64,000 bases of DNA from Chitinophaga cymbidii (GTDB taxonomy: Bacteria > Bacteroidota > Bacteroidia > Chitinophagales > Chitinophagaceae), in assembly GCF_007992715.1 (NCBI RefSeq), contig NZ_BKAU01000005.1:1-64000 (forward strand), written 5' to 3'. The first letter of the stretch is position 1. Each line of letters opens with the position of its first letter. Of this stretch, positions 52,863 through 61,755 are shown piece by piece. Position numbers and translations under genes: made by a program. The notes below the pieces were generated by a model, which ran no database searches, had not been told where the DNA came from, and worked only from the letters and a program-made list of their open reading frames with translations.

Positions 52863-54029
52863 ATGATGGACGACAAAGCGCTTGCCCAACTGATCAACCG
52901 GTACCTCTCGGAGGACCTGAGCCGCGAAGAAGCGGAACGGCTGCTGGACTCCCTGTCCCGCGGCGACGCGCGGGAGCAGTGGGAAGCCGCGCTCGCCGCT
53001 TTGCTGCAGAACAGGGAAGCGCATGGCTTGTCCGATCCCGCCAGGATGCAGGCCGCCTTCCGGTCCATCACGCAACGCAAACCGGCCCGCATGATACGGT
53101 TGTGGCATGCCGCCGCTGCCGCGGTGCTCTTCATCGGGCTGACGGCTGGCGCCGCTTTCCTGCTCAACGGCAGGCAGGCGAAAAGCCCGGTTACAGCGGC
53201 GGACAACAAACCGCTGCACAATGTAACACCCGGCGGCAACAAAGCCGTGCTCACCCTTGCGGACGGCAGCCAGATCACGCTGGACAGCGCCGGCAACGGC
53301 GCCATCGCCAGCCAGGGAAACATGCAGGTGATCAAGCTGAACAGCGGGCAGCTGGCTTATAACGCCGGCAACGGCGCGAAAGATTCCAGGATGATCAGCT
53401 ATAATACCCTCGCCACACCGCGCGGCGGGCAATTCCAGATCATCCTGCCGGACGGCACGAAGGTATGGCTGAACGCCGCCTCCTCACTCCGTTACCCCAC
53501 CACCTTCGCGGGCAAGGAAAGAAAAGTGAAGCTCAGCGGCGAAGCCTATTTTGAAGTGGCGAAAATGGACGGTAAACCCTTTTCGGTGGATGTGGACGAT
53601 ATGCAGATACAGGTACTGGGCACCCACTTTAACGTGATGGCGTACCGGGACGAAGCCTCCATCCGCACCACCCTGCTGGAAGGCGCCGTGCGCATCCGTC
53701 ACGGTGCGGGGCAAACCAGCCTGCATCCCGGCCAGCAGGCGCAGCTGAAGACCTCCGGCGAAATGAAAGTGTTCGATGATGTGGATGTGGAGGAAACCGT
53801 AGCCTGGAAGAACGGCTACTTCCAGTTCAACCGCGCCTCGCTCGCGGGCGTGATGCGGCAGATATCAAGATGGTACGATGCGGATATCGCATTCGAAGGA
53901 AATTTGCCGGAACGTGAGTTCGGCGGAAAGATAGCCCGCAACAGCAGCATCGACGAAGTGCTGAAGGTGCTGGAACTGAGCAACGTGCATTTCAGGATAG
54001 AAGGAAAGAAGATCACCGTATTGCCATAA
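52863..54029 (+). CDS. FecR-family anti-sigma factor 2
   Basis: The protein has 388 residues from the ATG at 52863. An in-frame ATG at 52773 would add 30 residues without family character and lies in the promoter region; AAGGAG at 52843-52848 is a distant ribosome binding site. The N-terminal cytoplasmic region (MDDKALAQLINRYLSEDLSR) is followed by one transmembrane helix (about 80-100, AAAAAVLFIGLTAGAAFLL), a FecR domain (about 185-290, LPDGTKVWLNAASSLRYP, GEAYFEVAKMDGKPFSVD) and DUF4974 (about 315-388). It is divergent from the ECF sigma gene and followed by transporter 4, which has an STN domain. Confidence 0.93.
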   Translation: MMDDKALAQLINRYLSEDLSREEAERLLDSLSRGDAREQWEAALAALLQNREAHGLSDPARMQAAFRSITQRKPARMIRLWHAAAAAVLFIGLTAGAAFLLNGRQAKSPVTAADNKPLHNVTPGGNKAVLTLADGSQITLDSAGNGAIASQGNMQVIKLNSGQLAYNAGNGAKDSRMISYNTLATPRGGQFQIILPDGTKVWLNAASSLRYPTTFAGKERKVKLSGEAYFEVAKMDGKPFSVDVDDMQIQVLGTHFNVMAYRDEASIRTTLLEGAVRIRHGAGQTSLHPGQQAQLKTSGEMKVFDDVDVEETVAWKNGYFQFNRASLAGVMRQISRWYDADIAFEGNLPEREFGGKIARNSSIDEVLKVLELSNVHFRIEGKKITVLP

Positions 54030-54153
54030 ATTGAATGACCAAAATGTAAATCATCTACTGCGCGTAAACCTGATTATTAAATGTAAACACAAAACGTTAT
54101 GAAGACTACCAGCGTTATGAAAACGTAATACACGCGCACCCGCCCATAAAAAA

Positions 54154-54180
54154 GCCGGAAATGCTGCGAACACTTCCGGC
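54154..54180. terminator. Hairpin between FecR 2 and transporter 4
   Basis: GCCGGAAATG (54154-54163) pairs with CACTTCCGGC (54171-54180) at nine of ten positions. On the minus strand it is followed by TTTTTTAT, but no minus-strand gene ends here. On the plus strand there is no T-run, so any effect on the SusCD transcript is uncertain. Confidence 0.4.
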
Positions 54181-54283
54181 GAAATCGTTGGGCTGCCATG
54201 TAAATCGTTCCACGGCCACATTCCTTACCTGAGTATTATCAAGCGCCCAGGCGGGGATTTTATTACCCTAACAAACCAAAATT

Positions 54284-57200
54284 ATGATTTTTAGTTCTAT
54301 TTGTACGCGGTTGTATGAAAAACGGCGACTGACTGCAAAAACGCTGCTTGCTATGAAACTTTCTGCCATCATCTTGTTATCAGCATGTCTACAGGTAAGC
54401 GCAAAGGGTTACGCTCAACGTGTAACGCTCTCTGAAAAAAACGCATCGCTTGAAACAGTGTTCCGGTACATCGAGAAACAAACCGGGTACGTGTTTTTCT
54501 TTGATCAGCATCTGCTGGACAAAGCGAAGAAAGTATCCGTTGACCTGAAACGCGCTTCCCTGGAAAAAGCGTTGCAGGCCTGCTTTGCGGACCAGCCTTT
54601 GTCTTATTCCATTGTAGGAAAAAATATAGTGATCCGGAAGAGGGAAGTTTCTTCCGATGTGCCCTGGCTGGCCAACCTGCCCGCGCCCCCGCCACAGGTG
54701 GATATCCGTGGGAAAGTGACGGACATAGACGGCACCGCATTGCCTGGCGCTTCTGTGGTGATCAAGAACACCACCAAAGGCACGGTAACGGACGCCAGCG
54801 GTAATTTCAGGATGGACGTTCCGGCGGGTACCGTACTGGTGATCTCTTATGTGGGCTATGAGTCGCAGGAAATCACCGTAACGGAATCGCAGGAAGCGAT
54901 GAGCATTGTGCTGAAGCCACAGGTCAGCAGCCGCGAAGAGATCGTAGTGATCGGCTATGGCACGGCGAAGAAAAGCGATCTTACCGGTTCTATCTCGCAG
55001 GTGAAGTCAAAAGACATCACGGCGTATCCTTCCACCAACGTAATGCAGGCCCTGAACGGCCGCGCGGCGGGCGTGCGCGTAATGCAGAACAACGGCGCAC
55101 CCGGCGGCAGCATGAGCGTGCGCATCAGGGGCACCAACTCCATCCTCGGCGGCAACGAACCCTTATATGTGATCGACGGGTTCCCTTACAACGGCAATCC
55201 TACTTTCCTGCAGAACTCCGACATCGAATCCATCGACATCCTGAAAGATGCATCCTCCATTGCCATCTACGGATCAAGAGGCGCGAACGGCGTGGTGATC
55301 ATCACCACCAAATCAGGGAAGAAAGGGGACCGTACCCGGGTGGATTTTGACGCTGGTTATACGGTGCAGCAGGTTTCCAAGAAAATGGACCTGATGAATG
55401 CCCGCCAGTATGCGGAGCTGTACAATGAACAGGCCGCCAACGATGGCCTTGCGCCTTATTTCACCCAGCAGGAGATTGACGACCTGGGCAACAGCAAGGG
55501 CACTGACTGGCAGGACCTGGTGCTGCGCAAAGCGCCCATGTTCGTGACCAGCGTGAATGTGACCGGCGGCTCCGAGAAAACGAAGTTCTCGCTCGGCGGT
55601 TCCGCTTTCCTGCAGGACGGTATCGTTCGCAACAGCGATTACAAACGGTACAATGTGCGGGGCAGCATCGACCACGAGATCAGCAAAGTGTTCAGCGTAT
55701 CCTATAACGCGATCCTCACCCGGCTGAACAGCCAGCGTCAGAACTCCGGCCTCGGCAACCGCGGCAGCGACCTGATCTCCGCCATGCTGATGGCGCCCGA
55801 ATCGCTTTCGCCTTACATGCCGGACGGTTCGTACAGAAGGCTCACCACCGCGTATCCCTTTATCTCCAATGCGATCATCAACCCGTTAATACCTATATAC
55901 GAAATTTCAGACAAGATCAAGTCTGACAGAGTGTTCTCAACCGCGGCACTCACCATCAAACCGTTCAAAGACCTGTCCATCCGCATTTCCGGCGGTATCG
56001 ACAATCTGAACGACCGCACGGACTATTACGCCAACATCGAACCGTCCACCAACTCCGTAGGATCGGCCAGCGTAGGCGCCACACAGTTCACCAGCCTGCT
56101 GAATGAAAACGTGGTGAACTATACCAAGACCATCAATAAACATGCGATCAATGCTACGGCAGGCTTCACTTACCAGGATTTTGCGACCACCGCGGTAGGA
56201 GGCTCCGGTAACGGCTTCCTCAGCGATATCACTTATACCGGCAGCATCGGCAGCGCGGATACCAAAGGCATCGGCAGCACCCGGTACGAAAAGAGCGTGA
56301 TCATCTCTTACCTGGGGCGTGTGAATTATACGTATGACGACAAATACCTCCTGACCGTAACGTTCCGCCGCGATGGTTCTTCCCGTTACTCCCAGGACAA
56401 CAAATGGAGCAACTTCCCCTCCGCCGCCGTTGCATGGAGAGTGTCCAGCGAACCGTTCATGAAAGGCTCCAAAGTGTTCTCCGATCTGAAGGTCCGCGCC
56501 AGCTACGGCGCTACCGGCAGCACGGCCATCAACCCGTACGCCACGCTGAACCAGCTGAGCCCGAACAACACGATCTTCGGTGATGCATTGTATACCACCT
56601 ATGCACCGAGCACCACGCTTCCGGGCAACCTGAAATGGGAAACCACCTACCAGACAGACATCGGCATCGATGCAGGTTTCCTGAACAACAAGCTGCACGT
56701 GACCGCGGATTATTATCACAAACGCACGAAGAACCTCCTGAACAGGGTGCAGCTGCCCGCATCCATGGGCTACAGCACCACCTTGCAGAACGTGGGCGAA
56801 GTGCAGAACAGCGGCGTGGAACTGGCGGTTGACGCAAACGTATTGCAGGGAGATGTGACCTGGAACCTCGGCGGCAACATCGCCTTCAACCGCAATAAAG
56901 TATTAAAACTTTACAACGGGCAGGACATTCCCGGCCGTACCCTCTACACCGGCTCACTCAACGATTATGTGAACCTCCTGCGTGAAGGCGAACCGCTGGG
57001 CAGATTCTATGGTTATGTGGAAACGGGGTATACGGACAATGGCAACCTGGCGTATGAAGACCGTAACAAAGACGGCTCCATCAACGCGGAAGATAAAACT
57101 TTCATCGGCGATCCGAACCCGAACTTCATCTACGGCCTCAACTCCGTGACCTCCTGGAAAGGATTTGAGCTGACCTTGTTCCTGCAAGGCTCACAAGGTA

Positions 57201-57616
57201 ACGATATCTTCAACCTGAACAAGGCCGCCACGCTGGACCTGGGCATGGGCCTCAACCTGCCCGCGGATGTTTATTACAATCACTGGACGCCCGAGAAGAC
57301 CAATGCCGCGTACCCGCGCATTACCCGTTCGCTGGCCGGCAACATGTCTACCCGCTTCATTGAAGACGGTTCCTATCTGCGGTTCAAGAACATCCAGCTG
57401 GCATACAATCTGCCTACGGACAATATGAATATGAAATGGTTCAAAAGCGCGCAAGTATATGTAAGCGGTCAAAACCTGATCACCTTCACCAAATATTCCT
57501 GGTACGATCCGGAAGTGAATGCATACGGCGGGTCCAATTCCATTGATCAGGGTATCGACTATTCAACTTATCCCACCTACAAATCTGTAACAGTGGGTAT
57601 CCGGTGCGGCTTCTGA
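54284..57616 (+). CDS. SusC/RagA-family transporter 4 with STN signalling domain
   Basis: The protein has 1110 residues. The signal region MKLSAIILLSACLQVSAKGYA is preceded by a short basic stretch, as is common here. The STN domain (about 45-115: ASLETVFRYIEKQTGYVFFF), the carboxypeptidase-regulatory-like domain (about 135-215: GKVTDIDGTALPGASVVIKN), the plug (VVIGYGTAKKSDLTGS, GSRGANGVVIITTKSG) and the barrel follow, ending VTVGIRCGF. The STN domain should signal through FecR 2. The end of the frame overlaps a GTG upstream of SusD 4, but the SusD start is placed 30 bases after the stop. Confidence 0.96.
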   Translation: MIFSSICTRLYEKRRLTAKTLLAMKLSAIILLSACLQVSAKGYAQRVTLSEKNASLETVFRYIEKQTGYVFFFDQHLLDKAKKVSVDLKRASLEKALQACFADQPLSYSIVGKNIVIRKREVSSDVPWLANLPAPPPQVDIRGKVTDIDGTALPGASVVIKNTTKGTVTDASGNFRMDVPAGTVLVISYVGYESQEITVTESQEAMSIVLKPQVSSREEIVVIGYGTAKKSDLTGSISQVKSKDITAYPSTNVMQALNGRAAGVRVMQNNGAPGGSMSVRIRGTNSILGGNEPLYVIDGFPYNGNPTFLQNSDIESIDILKDASSIAIYGSRGANGVVIITTKSGKKGDRTRVDFDAGYTVQQVSKKMDLMNARQYAELYNEQAANDGLAPYFTQQEIDDLGNSKGTDWQDLVLRKAPMFVTSVNVTGGSEKTKFSLGGSAFLQDGIVRNSDYKRYNVRGSIDHEISKVFSVSYNAILTRLNSQRQNSGLGNRGSDLISAMLMAPESLSPYMPDGSYRRLTTAYPFISNAIINPLIPIYEISDKIKSDRVFSTAALTIKPFKDLSIRISGGIDNLNDRTDYYANIEPSTNSVGSASVGATQFTSLLNENVVNYTKTINKHAINATAGFTYQDFATTAVGGSGNGFLSDITYTGSIGSADTKGIGSTRYEKSVIISYLGRVNYTYDDKYLLTVTFRRDGSSRYSQDNKWSNFPSAAVAWRVSSEPFMKGSKVFSDLKVRASYGATGSTAINPYATLNQLSPNNTIFGDALYTTYAPSTTLPGNLKWETTYQTDIGIDAGFLNNKLHVTADYYHKRTKNLLNRVQLPASMGYSTTLQNVGEVQNSGVELAVDANVLQGDVTWNLGGNIAFNRNKVLKLYNGQDIPGRTLYTGSLNDYVNLLREGEPLGRFYGYVETGYTDNGNLAYEDRNKDGSINAEDKTFIGDPNPNFIYGLNSVTSWKGFELTLFLQGSQGNDIFNLNKAATLDLGMGLNLPADVYYNHWTPEKTNAAYPRITRSLAGNMSTRFIEDGSYLRFKNIQLAYNLPTDNMNMKWFKSAQVYVSGQNLITFTKYSWYDPEVNAYGGSNSIDQGIDYSTYPTYKSVTVGIRCGF

Positions 57617-57645
57617 TTTTTCTTTTCATGACTCAATCTATTTAT

Positions 57646-59094
57646 ATGAAATATTCTGTTCTGATCATATTTTCGTTATTCCTTTTTTCTTCCTGTACGA
57701 AAATGCTCGAAGAAAAGCCGCAGTCCATTGCGGAAGAACTGTTCTACAACACGCCCGCGGAAGTGGAAGCCGGGTTGAATGCGATCTATGTGCCCGTGCG
57801 CGGCTCCGGTGTTTTCGGCGCCTTGTATGAATGCCAGATGGAGATCTACTCCGAGTACCTCTATGGCCGCGGCAGCCATGCGCCTTTGAATGATTACAAG
57901 GGGCTGGACAATACCAATATCACGCGCGTAACCGGCATGTGGGGGGCATTCTACGAAGCGATCCGCAACGCTAACATCATTATAAAACGCGCACCCGAAG
58001 GCACGGCGCTCACCGAAGACCAGATCAGCAAATACGTGGGAGAAGCACGCTTCCTGCGCGCCCTCTGGTATTTCTATCTCGTGCGTGACTGGGCCGGCGT
58101 GCCGATCCGCAACGAAAACAATATGGACTCTCTGAACGTACCGAGAAGTTCCAAAGAAGCAGTGTATAACCTGATTGTGGAAGACCTGCTGTTTGCGGAA
58201 GCCAACCTCACGGACGTTCCGCGCCTGGTGGGTACGCCTTCCGTATGGGCTGCCAAAACGGTGCTGACGGACGTATACATGAACCTGCATCAATACGATA
58301 AAGCAAGGGACAAAGCGCTCGAAGTGATCAACTCCGGCAAGTTCTCCCTCGTGAATGTAACGGTGGCGGATGATTTTGACAAGCTGTTCGGTCCGGAGAT
58401 CATCACTTCTTCCGAAGAGATCTTTTACCTGAAATATTCCCGCTCACCTTCCGGTCAGGGCTTTTCTTATCCGCACTACACGCATTACCCCGGCGCCGGT
58501 TATTATCCTCCCGGCGGCTATTACACGTTCTACAGCGATGCGGAAGAAAATCCTTTCGTGAAGAACTGGGACAAGAACGACCTGCGTTATGAATTCAACT
58601 GGTATGTGCAGACGTTCGGCCTCGGACCCACCACCATCCTCAATAAAAAATTCAGCGACCGCGTCACCACCACCGCCGGCGGCAACGACTTCCCGATGTA
58701 CCGTTATGCGGACGTGCTGCTGTTCTACGCGGAAAGTGTGGCGCAGGCCGGCACCGCGCCCACGGCGGACGCAATGGAAAAGCTGAACATGGTGCACAGA
58801 AGGGCGTACGGCAAGAACCCCATGGTAGCAGACCCCACGGTGGATTTCAGTCTGGCCGATTATGCGTCCAAACAACCTTTCATAGACCTGGTGGTAAAGG
58901 AAAGAGGATATGAGAACTGCGCGGAAGCCAAGCGCTGGCATGAGCTGAAGCGCCTGGGCATTGCGAAGCAGGCGATCCTCGCGGCCAAAGGGGTTACGGT
59001 GGAAGACAAACATTTGCTCTGGCCTATCCCGACTACAGAGTACAACTATAACAAAGCAATAGACCCGGCAACGGACCAGAACCCTGGTTACTAG
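57646..59094 (+). CDS. SusD/RagB-family surface glycan-binding lipoprotein 4
   Basis: The protein has 482 residues from the ATG at 57646, which places the signal peptide and lipobox (FLFSSC, Cys17) correctly. A GTG at 57604 would prepend sequence from the overlap with transporter 4. SusD signatures: RNANIIIKRA, GEARFLRALWYFYLVRDWAG, YRYADVLLFYAESVAQ and VVKERGYENCAEAKRWHELK. It forms the lid of transporter 4. No glycan-degrading enzyme follows before the terminator, so this SusCD pair may take up a ligand whose breakdown is encoded elsewhere. Confidence 0.94.
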   Translation: MKYSVLIIFSLFLFSSCTKMLEEKPQSIAEELFYNTPAEVEAGLNAIYVPVRGSGVFGALYECQMEIYSEYLYGRGSHAPLNDYKGLDNTNITRVTGMWGAFYEAIRNANIIIKRAPEGTALTEDQISKYVGEARFLRALWYFYLVRDWAGVPIRNENNMDSLNVPRSSKEAVYNLIVEDLLFAEANLTDVPRLVGTPSVWAAKTVLTDVYMNLHQYDKARDKALEVINSGKFSLVNVTVADDFDKLFGPEIITSSEEIFYLKYSRSPSGQGFSYPHYTHYPGAGYYPPGGYYTFYSDAEENPFVKNWDKNDLRYEFNWYVQTFGLGPTTILNKKFSDRVTTTAGGNDFPMYRYADVLLFYAESVAQAGTAPTADAMEKLNMVHRRAYGKNPMVADPTVDFSLADYASKQPFIDLVVKERGYENCAEAKRWHELKRLGIAKQAILAAKGVTVEDKHLLWPIPTTEYNYNKAIDPATDQNPGY

Positions 59095-59114
59095 GCGGTC
59101 ACGTATTTTCCAGC

Positions 59115-59146
59115 AGCCCTGCAGGCCAACCGCTTGCAGGGCTTTT
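59115..59146 (+). terminator. Intrinsic terminator after SusD 4
   Basis: AGCCCTGCA (59115-59123) pairs with TGCAGGGCT (59135-59143), followed by TTT. It closes the FecR 2-SusCD 4 transcript; the converging gene at 59155 ends just beyond it. Confidence 0.85.
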
Positions 59147-59154
59147 ATCTGGCG

Positions 59155-59922
59155 TTACCCCGCCGCCAGTATCTTCGCGCATCCGCCATATTTCGCCGGA
59201 TTGATCATGGTACTGCTCATAGGCATGCCGGTTTCAATGCCGATGCTGAGCAGAAGAGTACTGCTTTTCAGCAGAGCAGCATGGCTGAATTCCAGTTCCA
59301 GTATTTGCGAAGGGAAAGGTTGCAGCACCGGATGCCATTCCGTTTGCATCCACACCGCATAGCCCGTGGACATATTTCCCTGCCTGCCATGATCGTTCAT
59401 GATGCCAAGGGAGGCTACAAAGCGGAACACCGGCCATTGCCAGGGAATGCGGAAATTGACGCCCGGCACCAGGTGCGGCAATTGGATGGCCGCGGTGGCT
59501 TTATCGATGCTATAGGATAGCGGATGACGAACGACGCTATCGAACGGATTTTGCCGGTTCAGGTTAAACCCTTCCAGGAGATACCGGTGTTGTGAAAACG
59601 GCACCTCCCGTTTCCCTCTTGCATTTTTTTTGTCCATTCCCTGCACATGTTTCGCCAGTGCGATCAATGTGGGTGTGAAGTTATAGTCCGCCATGTGTTT
59701 CACGGGCCATATCGCCGCGCGGATGCTGCTGGCTACTTTGGCGCATCTGCCGAACTCGCTGTTGTTCTCTCTTGTTCTTGCGAATTTTGGGGATGTCTTG
59801 ATTTTCTTTTTGGAAGCGCCTCCTTTCGTGCGGAGGATAACCTTGTCAGACCCCTGTATCGTGTAAGCGGACAGGTGGCCGAGGCTGCCTGTGAATTGCA
59901 GCGGATTCTTCATGATAGCCAT
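59155..59922 (-). CDS. Conserved Bacteroidota protein of unknown function
   Basis: The 255-residue protein has a basic N-terminus (GSDKVILRTKGGASKKKIKT, then SPKFARTRENNSEFG) that recurs in a multi-copy family I recall from Bacteroidota genomes. No signal peptide, membrane helix or enzyme motif was recognised. The C-terminal half is predicted to be beta-rich with PWQWPVFRFVASLGIMND. Function is not known. It converges on SusD 4. Its upstream DNA (59998-60080) holds AT-rich repeats that may be regulatory. Confidence 0.7.
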   Translation of the reverse strand: MAIMKNPLQFTGSLGHLSAYTIQGSDKVILRTKGGASKKKIKTSPKFARTRENNSEFGRCAKVASSIRAAIWPVKHMADYNFTPTLIALAKHVQGMDKKNARGKREVPFSQHRYLLEGFNLNRQNPFDSVVRHPLSYSIDKATAAIQLPHLVPGVNFRIPWQWPVFRFVASLGIMNDHGRQGNMSTGYAVWMQTEWHPVLQPFPSQILELEFSHAALLKSSTLLLSIGIETGMPMSSTMINPAKYGGCAKILAAG

Positions 59923-59997
59923 AGGATACGATTGTTTTGGTGATAACGATCTAAACTTAGTAAGCTTTTATTGAGCCTGATGTTAAACATTGGTTAA

Positions 59998-60080
59998 CCA
60001 TATATAAGCCATATCTTAATAGGATGGCTTATATATGAGTTAGATATGGGTTATATATGGCTTATATATGGGTTATCCTC
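59998..60080. repeat. AT-rich direct and inverted repeats
   Basis: CCATATATAAGCCATAT (59998-60014) is the reverse complement of 60055-60071. Between and around them ATGGCTTATATATG-type units recur near 60024, 60045 and 60055. The pattern resembles iterons or multiple operator sites. It lies within the gene-free stretch 59923-60202. Beyond it is a 12-bp tandem duplication, TTTCAGGTACAC, at 60104-60127. Confidence 0.6.
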
Positions 60081-60173
60081 GAAAGATCGCTATGGGAGAG
60101 GGTTTTCAGGTACACTTTCAGGTACACACTTCCGTCGACTATTTTATTAAAGCAAGCAAGATTTCTTTGATGT

Positions 60174-60198
60174 AAAAAAGCCCGGACTTGCCGGGCTT
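60174..60198 (-). terminator. Minus-strand intrinsic terminator
   Basis: AAGCCCGG (60178-60185) pairs with CCGGGCTT (60191-60198) across a 5-base loop. Read on the minus strand the stem is followed by TTTTTT, so it terminates transcripts coming from 60200 upward (the decayed toxin region). Confidence 0.8.
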
Positions 60199-60202
60199 GA
60201 TG

Positions 60203-60565
60203 TTATGGTACTTTCTTCAATGCTTTTAAAGCCTCCTTTCTTATTAAGGCTTTTGGGTGATTAGTCAACATTGCTATTTTCTCCCTTGCCTTGCTTGATT
60301 TCATTCTGCCTAATGCTTAACGAGGTGCATGATATGCACAAGTGGAATGACTATAGATCCACCCTCTGCTTTCTAATAATTTTCTTTCGATATTTAAAAA
60401 ACCAGCGGTTGGAATTTGTTGACCAGAATATTCTCCAAGAACCAATTTTTCGCAATCTCCAATTCTTCCTTCGTGGAAACGGAGCCCAACTGGATGAGCC
60501 TGAAAAGTAGTTGAAGATAGCTTGCTGTTGAATGTGTAATAATCTGTAATATCAATGTGGTTCAA
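60203..60565 (-). pseudogene. Decayed helical gene with HEAT-like C-terminal tail
   Basis: No continuous frame covers this stretch. In one minus-strand frame, ALGRMKSSKAREKIAMLTNH followed by PKALIRKEALKALKK ends at a stop at 60203, and it looks like a HEAT repeat. An in-frame stop at 60317 interrupts it upstream. A second frame upstream gives STASYLQLLFRLIQLGSVST and KEELEIAKNWFLENILVN before a stop. The open frame 60317-60565 matches neither in character. A broken immunity-type gene is a guess. Confidence 0.35.
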
Positions 60566-60634
60566 AATTCTAAAATCCTACCGGAAATCTGAAAAAACGT
60601 AATTCCCCTATCTAGGTCGCCCGCGGAAAAGCTT

Positions 60635-61315
60635 CTATAAAATATCAGAACTCTTTAATTGTGATATTTTTTTGTCCTGCTTGTTTGTTTCTATCTGCTT
60701 TAAAAACTCATCCCTGCTCGATGTGGTTGCCTGCAAACGTTTAAGCCATTCGTTTACATCTACACCACACGCTTTAAAGTGGCTTACATCCCAATTTCTT
60801 TCATTGATTTGTTCCAATACACTTTGAGCCTCTGCGACTCCAATAAATAAAGCTATTTTGAGTTTCGCTTCCTGAAGGGCTGCCTGCAAGTAGGAGCTAG
60901 AGGCGGCACCCAATGGTGGAGTTTTAGAATACTCATCCAGCACAGATATTAGCATTTTAAAAGAAATATCACTCTCAAAAGGCAATAGTGTTTGTGTCTT
61001 TACACTGTCTGTCACATCATCAAAAAGTATACGGTGCTTTTCATAGGGTATATCATATTGAAAACCCTTCTTATTTTTGAAGTCCTTTAAAATAATAGGA
61101 TAATCAAGGCACGCTTTTACATCCTTTTTCCAAAGCGAGTATATCACAAAATATGGACTATAACTCTCCATGTATGGAGATTTTATTAATTCCAAGCCAA
61201 TAATCATCGAACCTACTACTTTGTATAATTTGCCCTGTGTATATAACGTCAATTGAGGGAAGGCATTTTGCCAATCCTCAATAACTTTCTTCTTTGTTGC
61301 TTTATCTATTGCCAT
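60635..61315 (-). CDS. Candidate immunity protein next to a decayed toxin
   Basis: The 226-residue soluble protein has no signal peptide and no recognised family. The sequence is helical in its second half (SYLQAALQEAKLKIALFIGV, NEWLKRLQATTSS). Its ATG lies 7 bases after the position where the neighbouring toxin frame would stop if its frameshifts were corrected, and 14 bases inside the stop of the present broken frame. That is the position of an immunity gene. It is intact although the toxin is not. Base composition is AT-rich like its neighbours. The function is inferred from position alone. Confidence 0.6.
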   Translation of the reverse strand: MAIDKATKKKVIEDWQNAFPQLTLYTQGKLYKVVGSMIIGLELIKSPYMESYSPYFVIYSLWKKDVKACLDYPIILKDFKNKKGFQYDIPYEKHRILFDDVTDSVKTQTLLPFESDISFKMLISVLDEYSKTPPLGAASSSYLQAALQEAKLKIALFIGVAEAQSVLEQINERNWDVSHFKACGVDVNEWLKRLQATTSSRDEFLKQIETNKQDKKISQLKSSDIL

Positions 61316-61321
61316 TCCTAA

Positions 61322-61755
61322 CTAAGGTCTGATTATTTGTATTGAATATCCCGGGAAGCTGTTTTGAATATTTCAGGAACTGACTGTTGCTCATTACTGC
61401 ATTACCAAACTTGAAATCGTAAATCGTCATAGTTTGATGATTGAACACATCTAAAAATCCTCTTTCCGCTGGGCTATAACATACTGATTGAATTGCAATC
61501 CTCTATTTCTGTATACACTTTGATAACGGTTAGCAGATTGTTGGCGTAAGTATGTTTGGCAGTACCCGCAAATCTTCCTGTTTCTCCTATTGCCGTTTCC
61601 ACTTTCTGTGCAGCCCTTGTCAAAAGCTGAAAATCAGTCATTCCCGTCTTAGCGGCAATTACTTCCCTTGCACCCAAAAAAAACACTGTTCGCAGCGTTT
61701 GTATTCGCCACAAAAACAGTCTCATTGATTGAGATTCAGCCAACGTTTCACCACG
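61322..61755 (-). pseudogene. Decayed RHS C-terminal toxin of PD-(D/E)XK type, three frameshifts
   Basis: Minus-strand reading gives GETLAESQSMRLFLWRIQT, a middle part with TGMTDFQLLTRAAQKVETAI and TGRFAGTAKHTYANNLL. Near 61530 the frame shifts to NRYQSVYRNRGLQFNQYV. Near 61472 it shifts again to SPAERGFLDVFNHQ, TMTIYDFKFGNAVM and FLKYSKQLPG. A third shift at the CCCGGG near 61352 restores GYSIQIIRP and a stop at 61322. FLDVF with DFK resembles a PD-(D/E)XK nuclease core. No RHS scaffold precedes it; the upstream end abuts an XRE remnant at 61756. It looks like an orphan toxin cassette left after recombination. Confidence 0.7.

Noticed and set aside
59998..60080. CRISPR array or replication origin
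   Set aside because: The units are short and overlapping with no unique spacers, and no replication initiator gene is near; it is kept as a repeat block only.
60271..60510. Short plus-strand open frame of 79 codons
   Set aside because: Composition is erratic, there is no ribosome binding site and it overlaps a decayed minus-strand gene.
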